Numbered from the stretch's first letter, positions 33,482 to 41,389 are shown. The stretch: 64,000 nt of DNA from Pseudooceanicola nitratireducens (GCF_900109195.1 NZ_FNZG01000001.1:124001-188000); one strand, 5' to 3'. The notes: a model not told the origin generated them from the letters alone. Made by a program: numbers and translations.

Positions 33482-34264
33482 CTAGCGGCCGATGAATCCT
33501 GGTGGACGCTTTTCAAGAAAGGCGCGCCGGGCCTCGTCGTGGTCTTCGGTCGCGAACAGCGCACCCTGCGCTTCGCGTTCGTCGGCAAGCACGGCCTCCA
33601 GGTCACCGTGATGCCGGGTGATGATGCGGCGCATGTGGCCGCCGGGAAGGGGGGCTGCGGGCACCAGGGTCCGTGCCTCTTGGGTGGCCGTGGCGATCAG
33701 GTCTTCGTCCGTCCCAGTTGCGGCCAGCACATCGGCCAGGCCCATGTCGACGGCGGCTTCTCCCCGAACCTCGGTGCCCTGTTGCAGGAACCGCAGCGCC
33801 CGCGCTGCGCCGATGCGCCGGGGCAGGGACCACATGGCCCCCATGTCCGGCACCAGGCCGACACGACCGAAGCTGGCGCAGAACCGCGCGCCGGGGGTGG
33901 CGACCACGCTGTCGCAGCACAGCGCCAGCGACATGCCGCCGCCATAGGCCACGCCATCGACGGCCGCGACGACCGGTTTCGGGCCAAGCGCGATCAGCCG
34001 CACAACGTCATGCACCACGTCCAGCCGGGTCAGCGCGATGTCGACCGGCTGGCCCATGCCCTTGATGTCGCCGCCGGCGCAAAAACAGCCGCCGGACCCG
34101 GCCAGCACGATGCTGCAGACGGCCGGATCCTCGTGCGCGGCGCGCAGGGCATCGCGCAGCTCGGCCCGCATCTCGTCGCTAAGCGCATTCCGGCGTTCGG
34201 GCTGCATCAGGCGAAGGATCCGGACCTCTCCGTCTTGGGTAAGGTTCAGGCAGTCGGTGGTCAT
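33482..34264 (-). CDS. Enoyl-CoA hydratase/isomerase (crotonase) family protein
   Basis: The 260-residue crotonase has the oxyanion-hole segments NALSDEMRAEL and GCFCAGGDIKGMG, and AAVDGVAYGGGMSLALCCD. Mitochondrial enoyl-CoA hydratase has two catalytic glutamates. Here the first position reads FGRVGLV without a Glu, and the second is an Asp in VPDMGAMW, as in PaaG-like isomerases (PDAGG). It may therefore be a 2,3-/3,4-enoyl isomerase rather than a simple hydratase. It is the first gene of the minus-strand arm, divergent from the IclR gene. Confidence 0.88.
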   Translation of the reverse strand: MTTDCLNLTQDGEVRILRLMQPERRNALSDEMRAELRDALRAAHEDPAVCSIVLAGSGGCFCAGGDIKGMGQPVDIALTRLDVVHDVVRLIALGPKPVVAAVDGVAYGGGMSLALCCDSVVATPGARFCASFGRVGLVPDMGAMWSLPRRIGAARALRFLQQGTEVRGEAAVDMGLADVLAATGTDEDLIATATQEARTLVPAAPLPGGHMRRIITRHHGDLEAVLADEREAQGALFATEDHDEARRAFLEKRPPGFIGR

Positions 34265-34370
34265 CGGGTCAACGCTGCCCCGTGCGGCAGATGTGTTGAT
34301 TCTGTGCGTCCGGGCGGGGTCCGCATGTGAAATTCCTTTCAATAGCAATGCGTTGCCTCTGACCTATGAT

Positions 34371-34384
34371 TGGAATCGTTTCCA
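34371..34384. promoter_or_regulatory. IclR-type operator candidate 1
   Basis: TGGAA-TCGT-TTCCA is a perfect 5-4-5 inverted repeat in the divergent region between the enoyl-CoA hydratase and IclR genes. It resembles the TGGAA/TTCCA arms of known IclR-family operators. Regulation of both arms is inferred. Confidence 0.45.
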
Positions 34385-34407
34385 GAGGGGCTTGCGTCAT
34401 GTCGGCC

Positions 34408-34431
34408 ATTCTGTATAACGAATGGCATTCG
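34408..34431. promoter_or_regulatory. IclR-type operator candidate 2
   Basis: Two overlapping dyads lie 18-41 bp upstream of the IclR start: ATTC-N8-GAAT (34408-34423) and CGAATG-G-CATTCG (34419-34431, perfect). The position fits autoregulation by repression. Confidence 0.4.
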
Positions 34432-34448
34432 GACAAGAGAAAAATCTA

Positions 34449-35222
34449 ATGAAGACCTCGGACCCCCAGAAATTCGTCGGCGCCGTCGAGAACGCGGTGA
34501 AGATCCTGCGCCGCCTGGCCCAGGTGCCCGCGCCCGAGGGCGTGGCGATCGTGGCGCGGGAAACCGGGCTGAACGTCTCGACCACCTACAACATCTTAAA
34601 AACGCTCGCAAAAGAGGGGCTGGTCACCTTCGATGAACGGACCAAGGGCTATGCCATCGGCATGGGCGTGCTGGAGCTGGCCGCACCCATGCTGGGCCGC
34701 AACCCGGGCGATATGATTCGCCCGGTGATGGAGCGGATCTCGAGCGAGCATTCGGTTCTTGTCGCGCTTTGGACCATCACGCCGAACGGGCGGATCGTCC
34801 TGTCGGACCGGATCTCTCCGTCTGACGTGGTGCGCGCCGACATGCAGCCGGGATCGCGTCTTCCGGATCTTGTGGGGGCCGTCGGCCGCTGCGTTGCCGC
34901 CGCCCGCGACATGGACAAGGACAGCCTGCGCGACGCCTATGGCCGGCTGCGCTGGCAGCGCGCGCCCGGCTTCGACGCCTACTGGGACGAGGTGCAGCAG
35001 GCCAAGATCGACGGCTACGCCTTCGACTTCGGTCAGCTGTTCCGGGGCCTCAGCATCGCCGCCGTGGTGATCCGCGACATCGAGGGCACGCCCCGCCTGG
35101 GCCTTTCCACCATCAGCATATCCGACCAGATCGAAGAAGCCGCCCTGCGCGACGCCGCCATGGCCCTGCGGTCGGCAAAGACTTTCATCGAATTGAACGT
35201 ATTCGGGCGGCGCGACAGCTAG
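34449..35222 (+). CDS. IclR-family transcriptional regulator
   Basis: The 257-residue protein has an N-terminal winged helix (about residues 12-75: AVENAVKILRRLAQ, VARETGLNVSTTYNILKTLAKEGLV). The C-terminal IclR effector domain has RCVAAARDMD and SIAAVVIRDIEG followed by LGLSTISIS. The start at 34449 is preceded by AATCTA. It sits at the centre of the 29-41 kb catabolic locus, divergent from the hydratase-TRAP arm and 21 bp upstream of the acyl-CoA synthetase gene, so the two may be cotranscribed. It probably senses the imported acid or its CoA ester. Confidence 0.92.
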   Translation: MKTSDPQKFVGAVENAVKILRRLAQVPAPEGVAIVARETGLNVSTTYNILKTLAKEGLVTFDERTKGYAIGMGVLELAAPMLGRNPGDMIRPVMERISSEHSVLVALWTITPNGRIVLSDRISPSDVVRADMQPGSRLPDLVGAVGRCVAAARDMDKDSLRDAYGRLRWQRAPGFDAYWDEVQQAKIDGYAFDFGQLFRGLSIAAVVIRDIEGTPRLGLSTISISDQIEEAALRDAAMALRSAKTFIELNVFGRRDS

Positions 35223-35243
35223 CACCGCCAGGGGGGAGAACAG

Positions 35244-37373
35244 ATGACACAGCACAGCGCGGCCTCGCTCGGGGCCTTTTTCGCGCCGCGCGCCATTGCG
35301 GTGATCGGGGCATCGGACAACCCGACGCGGATCGGCGGGCGTCCGGTGGATTTCTGCAAGGCCGCAGGGTTCGACGGGCCGATCTATCCGGTCAACCCGA
35401 CCCGCGACACCGTGCAGGGCCTGAAGGCCTGGCCCGACATCGAGGCGATCGAGGGCGAGGTCGACCTGGCCGTCCTGGCCATTCCCGCCGCCCGCGCCGA
35501 AGAAACGCTGGAGGCCTGCGGGCGCAAGGGCGTGAAGGCCGCCGTCATCTTCTCGGCCGGGTTTTCCGAAGTGGGCGAAGAAGGGCGCGCCGCGCAGGAC
35601 CGTCTGCTGGCCATCGCCGCGCGCTATGGCATGCGCATCCTGGGGCCCAATTGCCTGGGCTGCTATTCCTCGGCCTCCGGGGCCTGCGCGACCTTTACCA
35701 CCGGGCTTGAAGGCGGGATGCCGCGCCGGGGCGGTATCGGGCTGATCACCCAGTCCGGGGCCTATGGCACCCATCTTCTGTCGATGGCCAAGGCGCGGCG
35801 CCTGGGCGTTGCGGGCTGGGTGTCCACCGGGAACGAGGCCGACATCTCGGTCGCGGAATGCCTGGAATATATGGTCGAACAGCCCGAGATCACGGCGATC
35901 GGCATGTACATGGAAGGCGTCAACGACGCCCCCCGCCTGATCCGCGCCCTGTCCCGCGCCCGCGATCTGCGCAAGCCAGTCACCATCATCAAGGTCGGTG
36001 CATCCGAGGTCGGCGCCGCCGCCGTGCAATCGCACACCGCGTCCCTTGCCGGGTCGGATGCCAGCTTTCAGGCGGTGATCGAGCAATACGGGGCCGTGCG
36101 CGCCATGACCACGGAAGAGATGTTCGACACGCTCTACGCCGCATCCGTCGCGCCGATGCCCAAGGGCAAGCGCCTGGGGATCCTGACCGTGTCGGGCGGG
36201 GCCGGGGTGCTGATGGCCGACGCGGCCGAGCTGCGCGGCATGCAGGTGCCGGCCATGCCCGAGGCGTCCGTCACTAAGTTGCTGGAACGCAATCCCTTTG
36301 CCTCTCCGCGCAACCCGGTCGACATCACCGCCCATGCGCTGAACGATTTCGACCTGATCCCGGAAAACCTGGCCGAAATGATGCGCACCGGCGGCTACGA
36401 CGCCTACACCGGGTTCTTCACGTCCTGGACCAGTTCGCCGGTGATCGGGCCGAAACTGCGCGATGTGCTGTTGCAGACGCTCAAGGGGGCGGAGCTGCCC
36501 TTTGCGGTGATCGGCCTGTTCAATGACGAACAGGCGACCGCCTACGAGGATCAGGGCCTGCTGACCTTTGCCGACCCGTCGCGCGCGGTCACGGCCCTTG
36601 CCACCATGGCGCAGCTGGCCGAAGGGTTCGACCGTGGGGCCGAGGGCACGCCGCCGGTGATCGACGACACCGATCTGACGGGCACCCCCACGGATGAGGC
36701 CGGTGCCAAGACCCGCCTGGCCGAGGCCGGCATCCCCATCCTGCCCGAACGCGTTGTCGGCACCGCCGACGAAGCCGCCGCCGCCGCGCAAGAAATGGGC
36801 CTGCCGGTGGTTCTGAAGATCGTGTCGCCCGACATCGCTCACAAGACCGAGGTCGGCGGCGTCGCCCTGAACCTGGGCGATGCCAAGGCGGTGCGGGATG
36901 AAGCCCGGCGCATGCTGACCGATATCCCGACGCTGTGCCCGGGCGCGCGGATCATGGGAATCCTGGTGTCGCCCATGGCAGGGGCCGGGGTCGAACTGAT
37001 CGTCGGCACGCAGCGTGACCCGGTCATGGGCCCCATGGTCATGGTCGGGCTGGGCGGTGTCCTGACCGAGGTGCTCGAGGACGTGGCGCTGGCCCATGCC
37101 CCCGTCAGCGAAGCCCAGGCGTTGCAGATGCTGGCGCGTTTGCGCGGGGCCAAGCTGCTGGACGGCTACCGCGGCGAACAGCCCGTTGATCGGGCGGCCA
37201 TCGCGTCGGTGATCGCGCGGCTGTCGGTTCTGGCGGCGGCGAATGCCGACACCATCGACAGCATCGAAATCAACCCCCTGCTGGCGCGCCCCGAAGGCGC
37301 GGTCGCGCTGGACGCGCTGATCCTGCCGGTCGCGGCACAGGACGTCCCCCAGGACGGAAAGGACAAGACATGA
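35244..37373 (+). CDS. Acyl-CoA synthetase (NDP-forming), acetate-CoA ligase family
   Basis: The 709-residue fused protein has an N-terminal CoA-binding Rossmann domain (FAPRAIAVIGASDNPTRIGG), a central succinyl-CoA-synthetase-like flavodoxin domain (GIGLITQSGAYGTHLLSMA) and a C-terminal ATP-grasp domain (GLPVVLKIVSPDIAHKTEVGGV, with the subfamily's KT-GGV motif). Such enzymes form acyl-CoA via a phosphohistidine, using ATP or GTP and releasing NDP. It overlaps the next gene by 4 bp and is the probable activating step for the acid imported by the TAXI-TRAP system. Confidence 0.92.
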   Translation: MTQHSAASLGAFFAPRAIAVIGASDNPTRIGGRPVDFCKAAGFDGPIYPVNPTRDTVQGLKAWPDIEAIEGEVDLAVLAIPAARAEETLEACGRKGVKAAVIFSAGFSEVGEEGRAAQDRLLAIAARYGMRILGPNCLGCYSSASGACATFTTGLEGGMPRRGGIGLITQSGAYGTHLLSMAKARRLGVAGWVSTGNEADISVAECLEYMVEQPEITAIGMYMEGVNDAPRLIRALSRARDLRKPVTIIKVGASEVGAAAVQSHTASLAGSDASFQAVIEQYGAVRAMTTEEMFDTLYAASVAPMPKGKRLGILTVSGGAGVLMADAAELRGMQVPAMPEASVTKLLERNPFASPRNPVDITAHALNDFDLIPENLAEMMRTGGYDAYTGFFTSWTSSPVIGPKLRDVLLQTLKGAELPFAVIGLFNDEQATAYEDQGLLTFADPSRAVTALATMAQLAEGFDRGAEGTPPVIDDTDLTGTPTDEAGAKTRLAEAGIPILPERVVGTADEAAAAAQEMGLPVVLKIVSPDIAHKTEVGGVALNLGDAKAVRDEARRMLTDIPTLCPGARIMGILVSPMAGAGVELIVGTQRDPVMGPMVMVGLGGVLTEVLEDVALAHAPVSEAQALQMLARLRGAKLLDGYRGEQPVDRAAIASVIARLSVLAAANADTIDSIEINPLLARPEGAVALDALILPVAAQDVPQDGKDKT

Positions 37374-37762
37374 GCGACCCGATCTGGACCTACGACCGTT
37401 TTGAGCCGGGCCAGTCCTTCGGAGAGGTGACGATCCCGCTGGACACCGAACGCACCGACGGCTGGGCCGCGATCTATGGCCCCCCGACCGGCCCCGATGC
37501 GCCTGACGGCATGATCGTCGCCGGCATGATGGAGGCCTATATCCGCGCCATCCAGCCCCGGCCAAAGGGCAATGTGCATGCCTCTCAGACACTGGCCTTC
37601 ACCGGGGCCACCGTGCCGCTTGGCGCCAAGGTCACCTATCACGTCTCGGTCCGCGACAAGGCGCTGAAGAAGGGCCGCAACTGGGTGACCTTTTCCTTGC
37701 GCGCCGAAGCCGCCGGGCAAGAACTGATGACAGGCGAGATCCTGTCGATCTGGGCTGCCTGA
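37370..37762 (+). CDS. Hotdog-fold MaoC-like protein, probable non-catalytic hydratase subunit
   Basis: This 130-residue hotdog-fold protein starts MSDPIWTYDRFEPGQSFGE, a MaoC-like N-terminus. The hydratase motif D-x4-H is missing: at that place it has YGPPTGPDAPDGMIVAGMM. The immediately following gene encodes a complete MaoC hydratase with the motif, 11 bp downstream. In mycobacterial ChsH1-ChsH2 one subunit supplies catalysis and the other lacks it, so a heteromeric hydratase is a reasonable inference. It overlaps the CoA-synthetase stop by 4 bp. Confidence 0.8.
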   Translation: MSDPIWTYDRFEPGQSFGEVTIPLDTERTDGWAAIYGPPTGPDAPDGMIVAGMMEAYIRAIQPRPKGNVHASQTLAFTGATVPLGAKVTYHVSVRDKALKKGRNWVTFSLRAEAAGQELMTGEILSIWAA

Positions 37763-37773
37763 GGAGCACCGCG

Positions 37774-38139
37774 ATGACCTATCCCGACACGATCCCCGCC
37801 CTCACCATCCAGTCCACGCCCGAGGCCGCGCAGGCCTATGCCGCGCTGACCCAGGACTGGAACCCGATCCACCTGGATGCGGATTTCGCCGCCGACACGC
37901 CCTTTGGCCGACCGATCGCCCATGGCACCATGGCGCTGAACCTGCTGGTCGAGGCGATCGCCCGCGCCGGCCTGCGGATCGCCGATCTGGACATCCGCTT
38001 CAGCGCGCCGACCTACGTGGGCCAAAGCCTGACCGCCACGGCCCGCCACCAGGGTGCCGGCAGCTACGAGGTCACCGTGCTGGCCGAGGGCGAGACGCCG
38101 GTGCTGACGGGACGCGCCACCCTGAAGGCCCGCGGCTGA
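37774..38139 (+). CDS. MaoC-family enoyl-CoA hydratase, catalytic subunit
   Basis: The 121-residue hotdog protein has the full (R)-hydratase motif TQDWNPIHLDADFAADTPFGRPIAHGTMALNL; Asp and His of D-W-N-P-I-H are the catalytic pair. It adds water across a trans-2-enoyl-CoA double bond. It follows the motif-less hotdog gene and its stop shares a base with the thiolase-like start (TGATG), so these genes are tightly coupled. At 121 residues it is a single-hotdog subunit that must oligomerise. Confidence 0.9.
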   Translation: MTYPDTIPALTIQSTPEAAQAYAALTQDWNPIHLDADFAADTPFGRPIAHGTMALNLLVEAIARAGLRIADLDIRFSAPTYVGQSLTATARHQGAGSYEVTVLAEGETPVLTGRATLKARG

Positions 38140-39278
38140 TGGCCTATCTGCGCGCCGCCCATGCGACCGCCTTTGGACGCCACGAAGGCGCGGACCCGCT
38201 GTCGCTGATGGCCGATGCCGCCGACCGGGCGCTGGATCAGGCGGGGATGGAGAGGGGGCAGATCGACGGGCTGATCTGCGGCTATGCCACCACGCTGCCG
38301 CACCTGATGCTGGCGACGCTCTTTGCCGAAGGCTACGGCCTGTCGCCCACCTATGCCCATGGCATGCAGATGGGCGGCGCGACCGGGGCGGGCATGGTGC
38401 ACCTGGCGCAGATCCTCGTGTCCTCGGGCACCTGCCGCAATGTGCTTGTGGTTGCCGGGGAAAACCGGCTGACCGGACAAAGCCGCGATACATCTGTGCA
38501 GACGCTGGCGCAGGTCGGCCATCCCCAGGCCGAGGTGCCCGCCGGGGCGACCGTGCCCGCCTATTACGCCCTGACCGCCGCGCGCTATCTGCACGATACC
38601 GGGGCAAGCCAGGCGGATCTGGCCGAACTGGCGGTGCTGATGCGCCGCCACGCCGCGACGACGCCGGGGGCCCATCTGACCGCGCCCCTGACGGTCGCCG
38701 ATGTCACCGCCTCCCGCCCCATTGCCGATCCGCTGAAGCTGCTGGATTGCTGCCCGATCTCGGACGGCGGCGCGGCGGTCATCGTTTCGTCCACGCCCGG
38801 GGATGGCCCGGCGGTGAAGATCACCGGCGCAGCCCAAGCCCATACGCATCAGCACATCAGCGAAGCCCCCGACGACCTTGCCCTTGGCGCGCGCCAAAGC
38901 GCGGCCCGCGCGCTGGAGATGGCCGGGGTGGGGATCGGCGATATCGGCTATCTCGCCGTCTACGACAGTTTCACCGTGACCCTTGCCTTGCTGCTCGAGG
39001 CGCTTGGGATCAGCGCCCCGGGGCAGGCCGGACGCGATGCCGCCGCCGGGCGCTTTGACGCGGCGGGGGCGCTGCCACTGAACACCCATGGCGGGCTTCT
39101 GTCCTATGGCCATTGCGGCGTCGCCGGGGCCATGGCGCATCTGGCGGAATGCTTTGCCCAGATGACCGGCCAGGGCGGGGCGCGGCAGATCCCGACACGA
39201 CCCGCACATGCCCTGATGCATGGCGACGGCGGTGTTCTGTCCTCGCATGTGTCGCTGGTGATGGAGGCCCTGGCATGA
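38139..39278 (+). CDS. SCP2-type thiolase homologue lacking the nucleophilic cysteine; possible retro-aldolase
   Basis: The 379-residue thiolase-fold protein has QMGGATGAGMVHLAQIL where thiolases have the acyl-accepting Cys, so the nucleophile is absent. The C-terminal NTHGGLLSYGHCGVAGAMAHLAE keeps the second catalytic region, and a VYDSFTVTLALLLEALG motif is typical of SCP2/lipid-transfer-protein homologues. Cysteine-less homologues of the Ltp2 type act as aldolases together with a DUF35 protein. The DUF35 gene follows with a 4-bp overlap and two MaoC genes precede. Retro-aldol cleavage of a tertiary 3-hydroxyacyl-CoA is therefore the favoured inference. Confidence 0.82.
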   Translation: MAYLRAAHATAFGRHEGADPLSLMADAADRALDQAGMERGQIDGLICGYATTLPHLMLATLFAEGYGLSPTYAHGMQMGGATGAGMVHLAQILVSSGTCRNVLVVAGENRLTGQSRDTSVQTLAQVGHPQAEVPAGATVPAYYALTAARYLHDTGASQADLAELAVLMRRHAATTPGAHLTAPLTVADVTASRPIADPLKLLDCCPISDGGAAVIVSSTPGDGPAVKITGAAQAHTHQHISEAPDDLALGARQSAARALEMAGVGIGDIGYLAVYDSFTVTLALLLEALGISAPGQAGRDAAAGRFDAAGALPLNTHGGLLSYGHCGVAGAMAHLAECFAQMTGQGGARQIPTRPAHALMHGDGGVLSSHVSLVMEALA

Positions 39279-39604
39279 GCGCGATCCAGATCCAAAGCTG
39301 CCCGGCCTGCGACACCCACTGGTTTTTGCCGCGCGACCGCTGCCCCCGGTGCAGCGGGCCGGTCCAGACCCTTGAAAGCACCGGCCTGGGCCGGGTCTTT
39401 GCGGTCACCACCCAGCACCGGGCCCCCGCGCGCGACTTCCCCGTCGCGCCGCCCTGGCGGATCGGTCTGATCGACCTGGACGACGGGGTGCGCGTCATGG
39501 GCCACCTGGATGCGGAGGCCGTGATCGGCGCGCGCGTCCGGGGACAGATGCGCGATTTTGCGGGGGCCCTGGTCCCCGGCTTCGACACACTTGGAACATC
39601 GTAG
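39275..39604 (+). CDS. DUF35 zinc-ribbon/OB-fold protein, partner of the thiolase homologue
   Basis: This 109-residue protein has an N-terminal rubredoxin-like zinc ribbon (C-P-A-C ... C-P-R-C, about residues 9-27) and an OB-fold (ESTGLGRVFAVTTQHRAPAR, IGLIDLDDGVRVMGHL). DUF35 proteins bind SCP2-thiolase homologues and are needed for their aldolase or thiolase activity. In mycobacterial ChsH2 the DUF35 unit is fused to the MaoC domain; here it is free-standing. The ATGA overlap with the thiolase-like gene indicates stoichiometric synthesis. Confidence 0.9.
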   Translation: MSAIQIQSCPACDTHWFLPRDRCPRCSGPVQTLESTGLGRVFAVTTQHRAPARDFPVAPPWRIGLIDLDDGVRVMGHLDAEAVIGARVRGQMRDFAGALVPGFDTLGTS

Positions 39605-39619
39605 AAAAGGACGGATGCC

Positions 39620-40534
39620 ATGGACGGACTTCTGAAAGACAAGGTGATGCTGGTCACCGGCGCAGGCGGCGGCATCGGGCGGGACATCGCCCTTGCTGCG
39701 GCGCGGGCCGGGGCGGCGGTCGTGGTCAACGACCTCGGGGCCAGCCTCAAGGGGGACCGCGAAAACTCCGGGGCCGCCGACAAGGTCGTGGCCGAGATCG
39801 AGGCCGAAGGCGGCCGCGCCATCGCCAACGGGGGATCGGTCAGCGATCCCGACGCCGCGCGCCAGATGGTCAAGGACGCGGTCGAGGCCTTCGGGCGGCT
39901 GGACGCTGTGGTCAACAACGCCGGAATCCTGCGCGACGGCTTCTTCCACAAGATGACCTACGAGGATTTCGATGCCGTGGTGAAGGTGCACCTGTATGGC
40001 GCGTTCAACACGTCCCGCGCGGCGGCCGACCAGTTCCGTGAACAGAACGGCGGGGCGCTGATCCACATGACCTCGACCTCGGGTCTGATCGGCAACCTGG
40101 CGCAGGCGAATTACTCCGCCGCCAAGCTGGGCATCGCGGCGCTGTCGAAATCCATCGCCCTGGACCTGGCGCGCTGGAACGTGACCTCGAACTGCATCGC
40201 CCCCTTTGCCTGGAGCCGCATGACCTCGTCCATCAAGGTCGACAGCCCCGAGCAAGAGGCGCGGGTGAAGAAGCTTCAGGAAATGAAGCCCGCCAAGATC
40301 GCGCCGCTGGCCGTCTACCTGGCCTCGGACCGGGCGCGCGACGTGACCGGACAGGTCTTTGCCTCGCGCAACAACGAGCTGTTCGTGATGAGCCAGCCGC
40401 GCCCCGTCAAATCGGTCCACCGGGCCGAGGGCTGGACGCCCGAGACGGTGGCCGATCACGCCATGCCCGCCCTGCGCGCCGGGTTCATGCCGCTGGACGT
40501 GTCGGGCGACGTCTTCAGCTGGGACCCGATCTAA
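39620..40534 (+). CDS. Short-chain dehydrogenase, HSD17B4-like (3-hydroxyacyl-CoA dehydrogenase type)
   Basis: The 304-residue SDR has the Rossmann motif TGAGGGIGRDIALAAARAGA, an insertion VVNDLGASLKGDRE typical of peroxisomal multifunctional-enzyme-type dehydrogenases, NNAG and the catalytic Ser-Tyr-Lys (TSTSG, QANYSAAKLG). HSD17B4-like SDRs oxidise (R)-3-hydroxyacyl-CoA to 3-ketoacyl-CoA with NAD, which suits a MaoC-type (R)-specific hydratase upstream. It is longer than a single SDR domain, with a C-terminal extension after residue 245. It lies 15 bp after the DUF35 gene. Confidence 0.9.
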   Translation: MDGLLKDKVMLVTGAGGGIGRDIALAAARAGAAVVVNDLGASLKGDRENSGAADKVVAEIEAEGGRAIANGGSVSDPDAARQMVKDAVEAFGRLDAVVNNAGILRDGFFHKMTYEDFDAVVKVHLYGAFNTSRAAADQFREQNGGALIHMTSTSGLIGNLAQANYSAAKLGIAALSKSIALDLARWNVTSNCIAPFAWSRMTSSIKVDSPEQEARVKKLQEMKPAKIAPLAVYLASDRARDVTGQVFASRNNELFVMSQPRPVKSVHRAEGWTPETVADHAMPALRAGFMPLDVSGDVFSWDPI

Positions 40535-40544
40535 GGAGCCATCC

Positions 40545-41339
40545 ATGCCCAAACGCAAGGACAAGCTGACCTCGAACATCGGGTGGAGCATCTCGGACCA
40601 GATCAATGTCCACGGGCTCGACCTGCCGTCCGAGATCCTGGGCCATGTCAACCTGGGCGACATGGCCTTCATGCAGGTGACCGGGCGGCGGCCCGATCCG
40701 GCGGAATCGGTGGTCTTCAACGCCATCGCCGTGACGCTGGTCGAACACGGGATCACGCCATCCGCCCTGGTGGCGCGCCTGACCTACATGGGCGCGCCGG
40801 AATCGCTTCAGGCCGCCGTGGCGGCGGGGCTGTGCGGGTTGGGCACGGTCTTTGTCGGCTCGATGGAGGGCGCGTCGCGCATGCTCTACGCCGCGCTGCC
40901 CCGGGACCAGGCGGGGCAGGGCGCTGACCTCGGGGCCATCGCGGATGACGTTGTGTCCGACCATGTCGCGGCGGGCCGGATCGTTCCGGGTCTGGGCCAT
41001 CCGGTGCACAAACCGGTCGATCCCCGCACCCCGCGCCTGTTCCAGATCGCGGCCGAGAACGGCAAATCCGGCGACTACGTCCGCTTGATGCAGCTGATCC
41101 AGGAGAAGGCCGAGGCCCAGTCGGGCCGGCAACTGCCCATCAACGCGACCGGGGCCATCGGCGCGATCTGCTGCGAATTCGGTTTCCCGCAAGAGATCAT
41201 TCGCGGCTTTGGCGTCATGGCGCGGGCGATCGGCCTGGTCGGTCACATCCTCGAGGAAACGCGCGACCCAATGGCCTACGAGATCTGGCAGCGCACCGAA
41301 GAAGAGATCCTGGCCTCCTCCGGCCCGGATCGCGGGTAA
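40545..41339 (+). CDS. Citryl-CoA-lyase-like protein (citrate synthase superfamily)
   Basis: The 264-residue protein matches the C-terminal citrate-synthase-like part of ATP-citrate lyase. It has the CoA/citrate loop GLGHPVHKPVDPRTPRL with the catalytic His, and RAIGLVGHILEETRDP near the end. The motif corresponding to N-V-D in citrate synthase and ACLY reads INATGAIG, so the acidic catalytic residue is replaced by Thr. It probably cleaves or forms a citryl-CoA-like branched hydroxyacyl-CoA, but the true substrate is unknown. It is the last gene of the plus-strand arm, with a terminator downstream. Confidence 0.85.
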   Translation: MPKRKDKLTSNIGWSISDQINVHGLDLPSEILGHVNLGDMAFMQVTGRRPDPAESVVFNAIAVTLVEHGITPSALVARLTYMGAPESLQAAVAAGLCGLGTVFVGSMEGASRMLYAALPRDQAGQGADLGAIADDVVSDHVAAGRIVPGLGHPVHKPVDPRTPRLFQIAAENGKSGDYVRLMQLIQEKAEAQSGRQLPINATGAIGAICCEFGFPQEIIRGFGVMARAIGLVGHILEETRDPMAYEIWQRTEEEILASSGPDRG

Positions 41340-41347
41340 TCCCGACT

Positions 41348-41389
41348 GGCCCGGGGGGCGGTTCTCTGAACCCACCCCGGGCCTTTTTT
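41348..41389 (+). terminator. Terminator of the plus-strand catabolic operon
   Basis: GGCCCGGGG (41348-41356) pairs with CCCCGGGCC (41375-41383) and is followed by TTTTTT, 9 bp after the citryl-CoA-lyase-like gene. Confidence 0.88.

Noticed and set aside
34596-37592. 998-codon minus-strand open frame
   Set aside because: It is antisense to the IclR and acyl-CoA synthetase genes, which have clear domain signatures. The translation resembles antisense GC-rich sequence.
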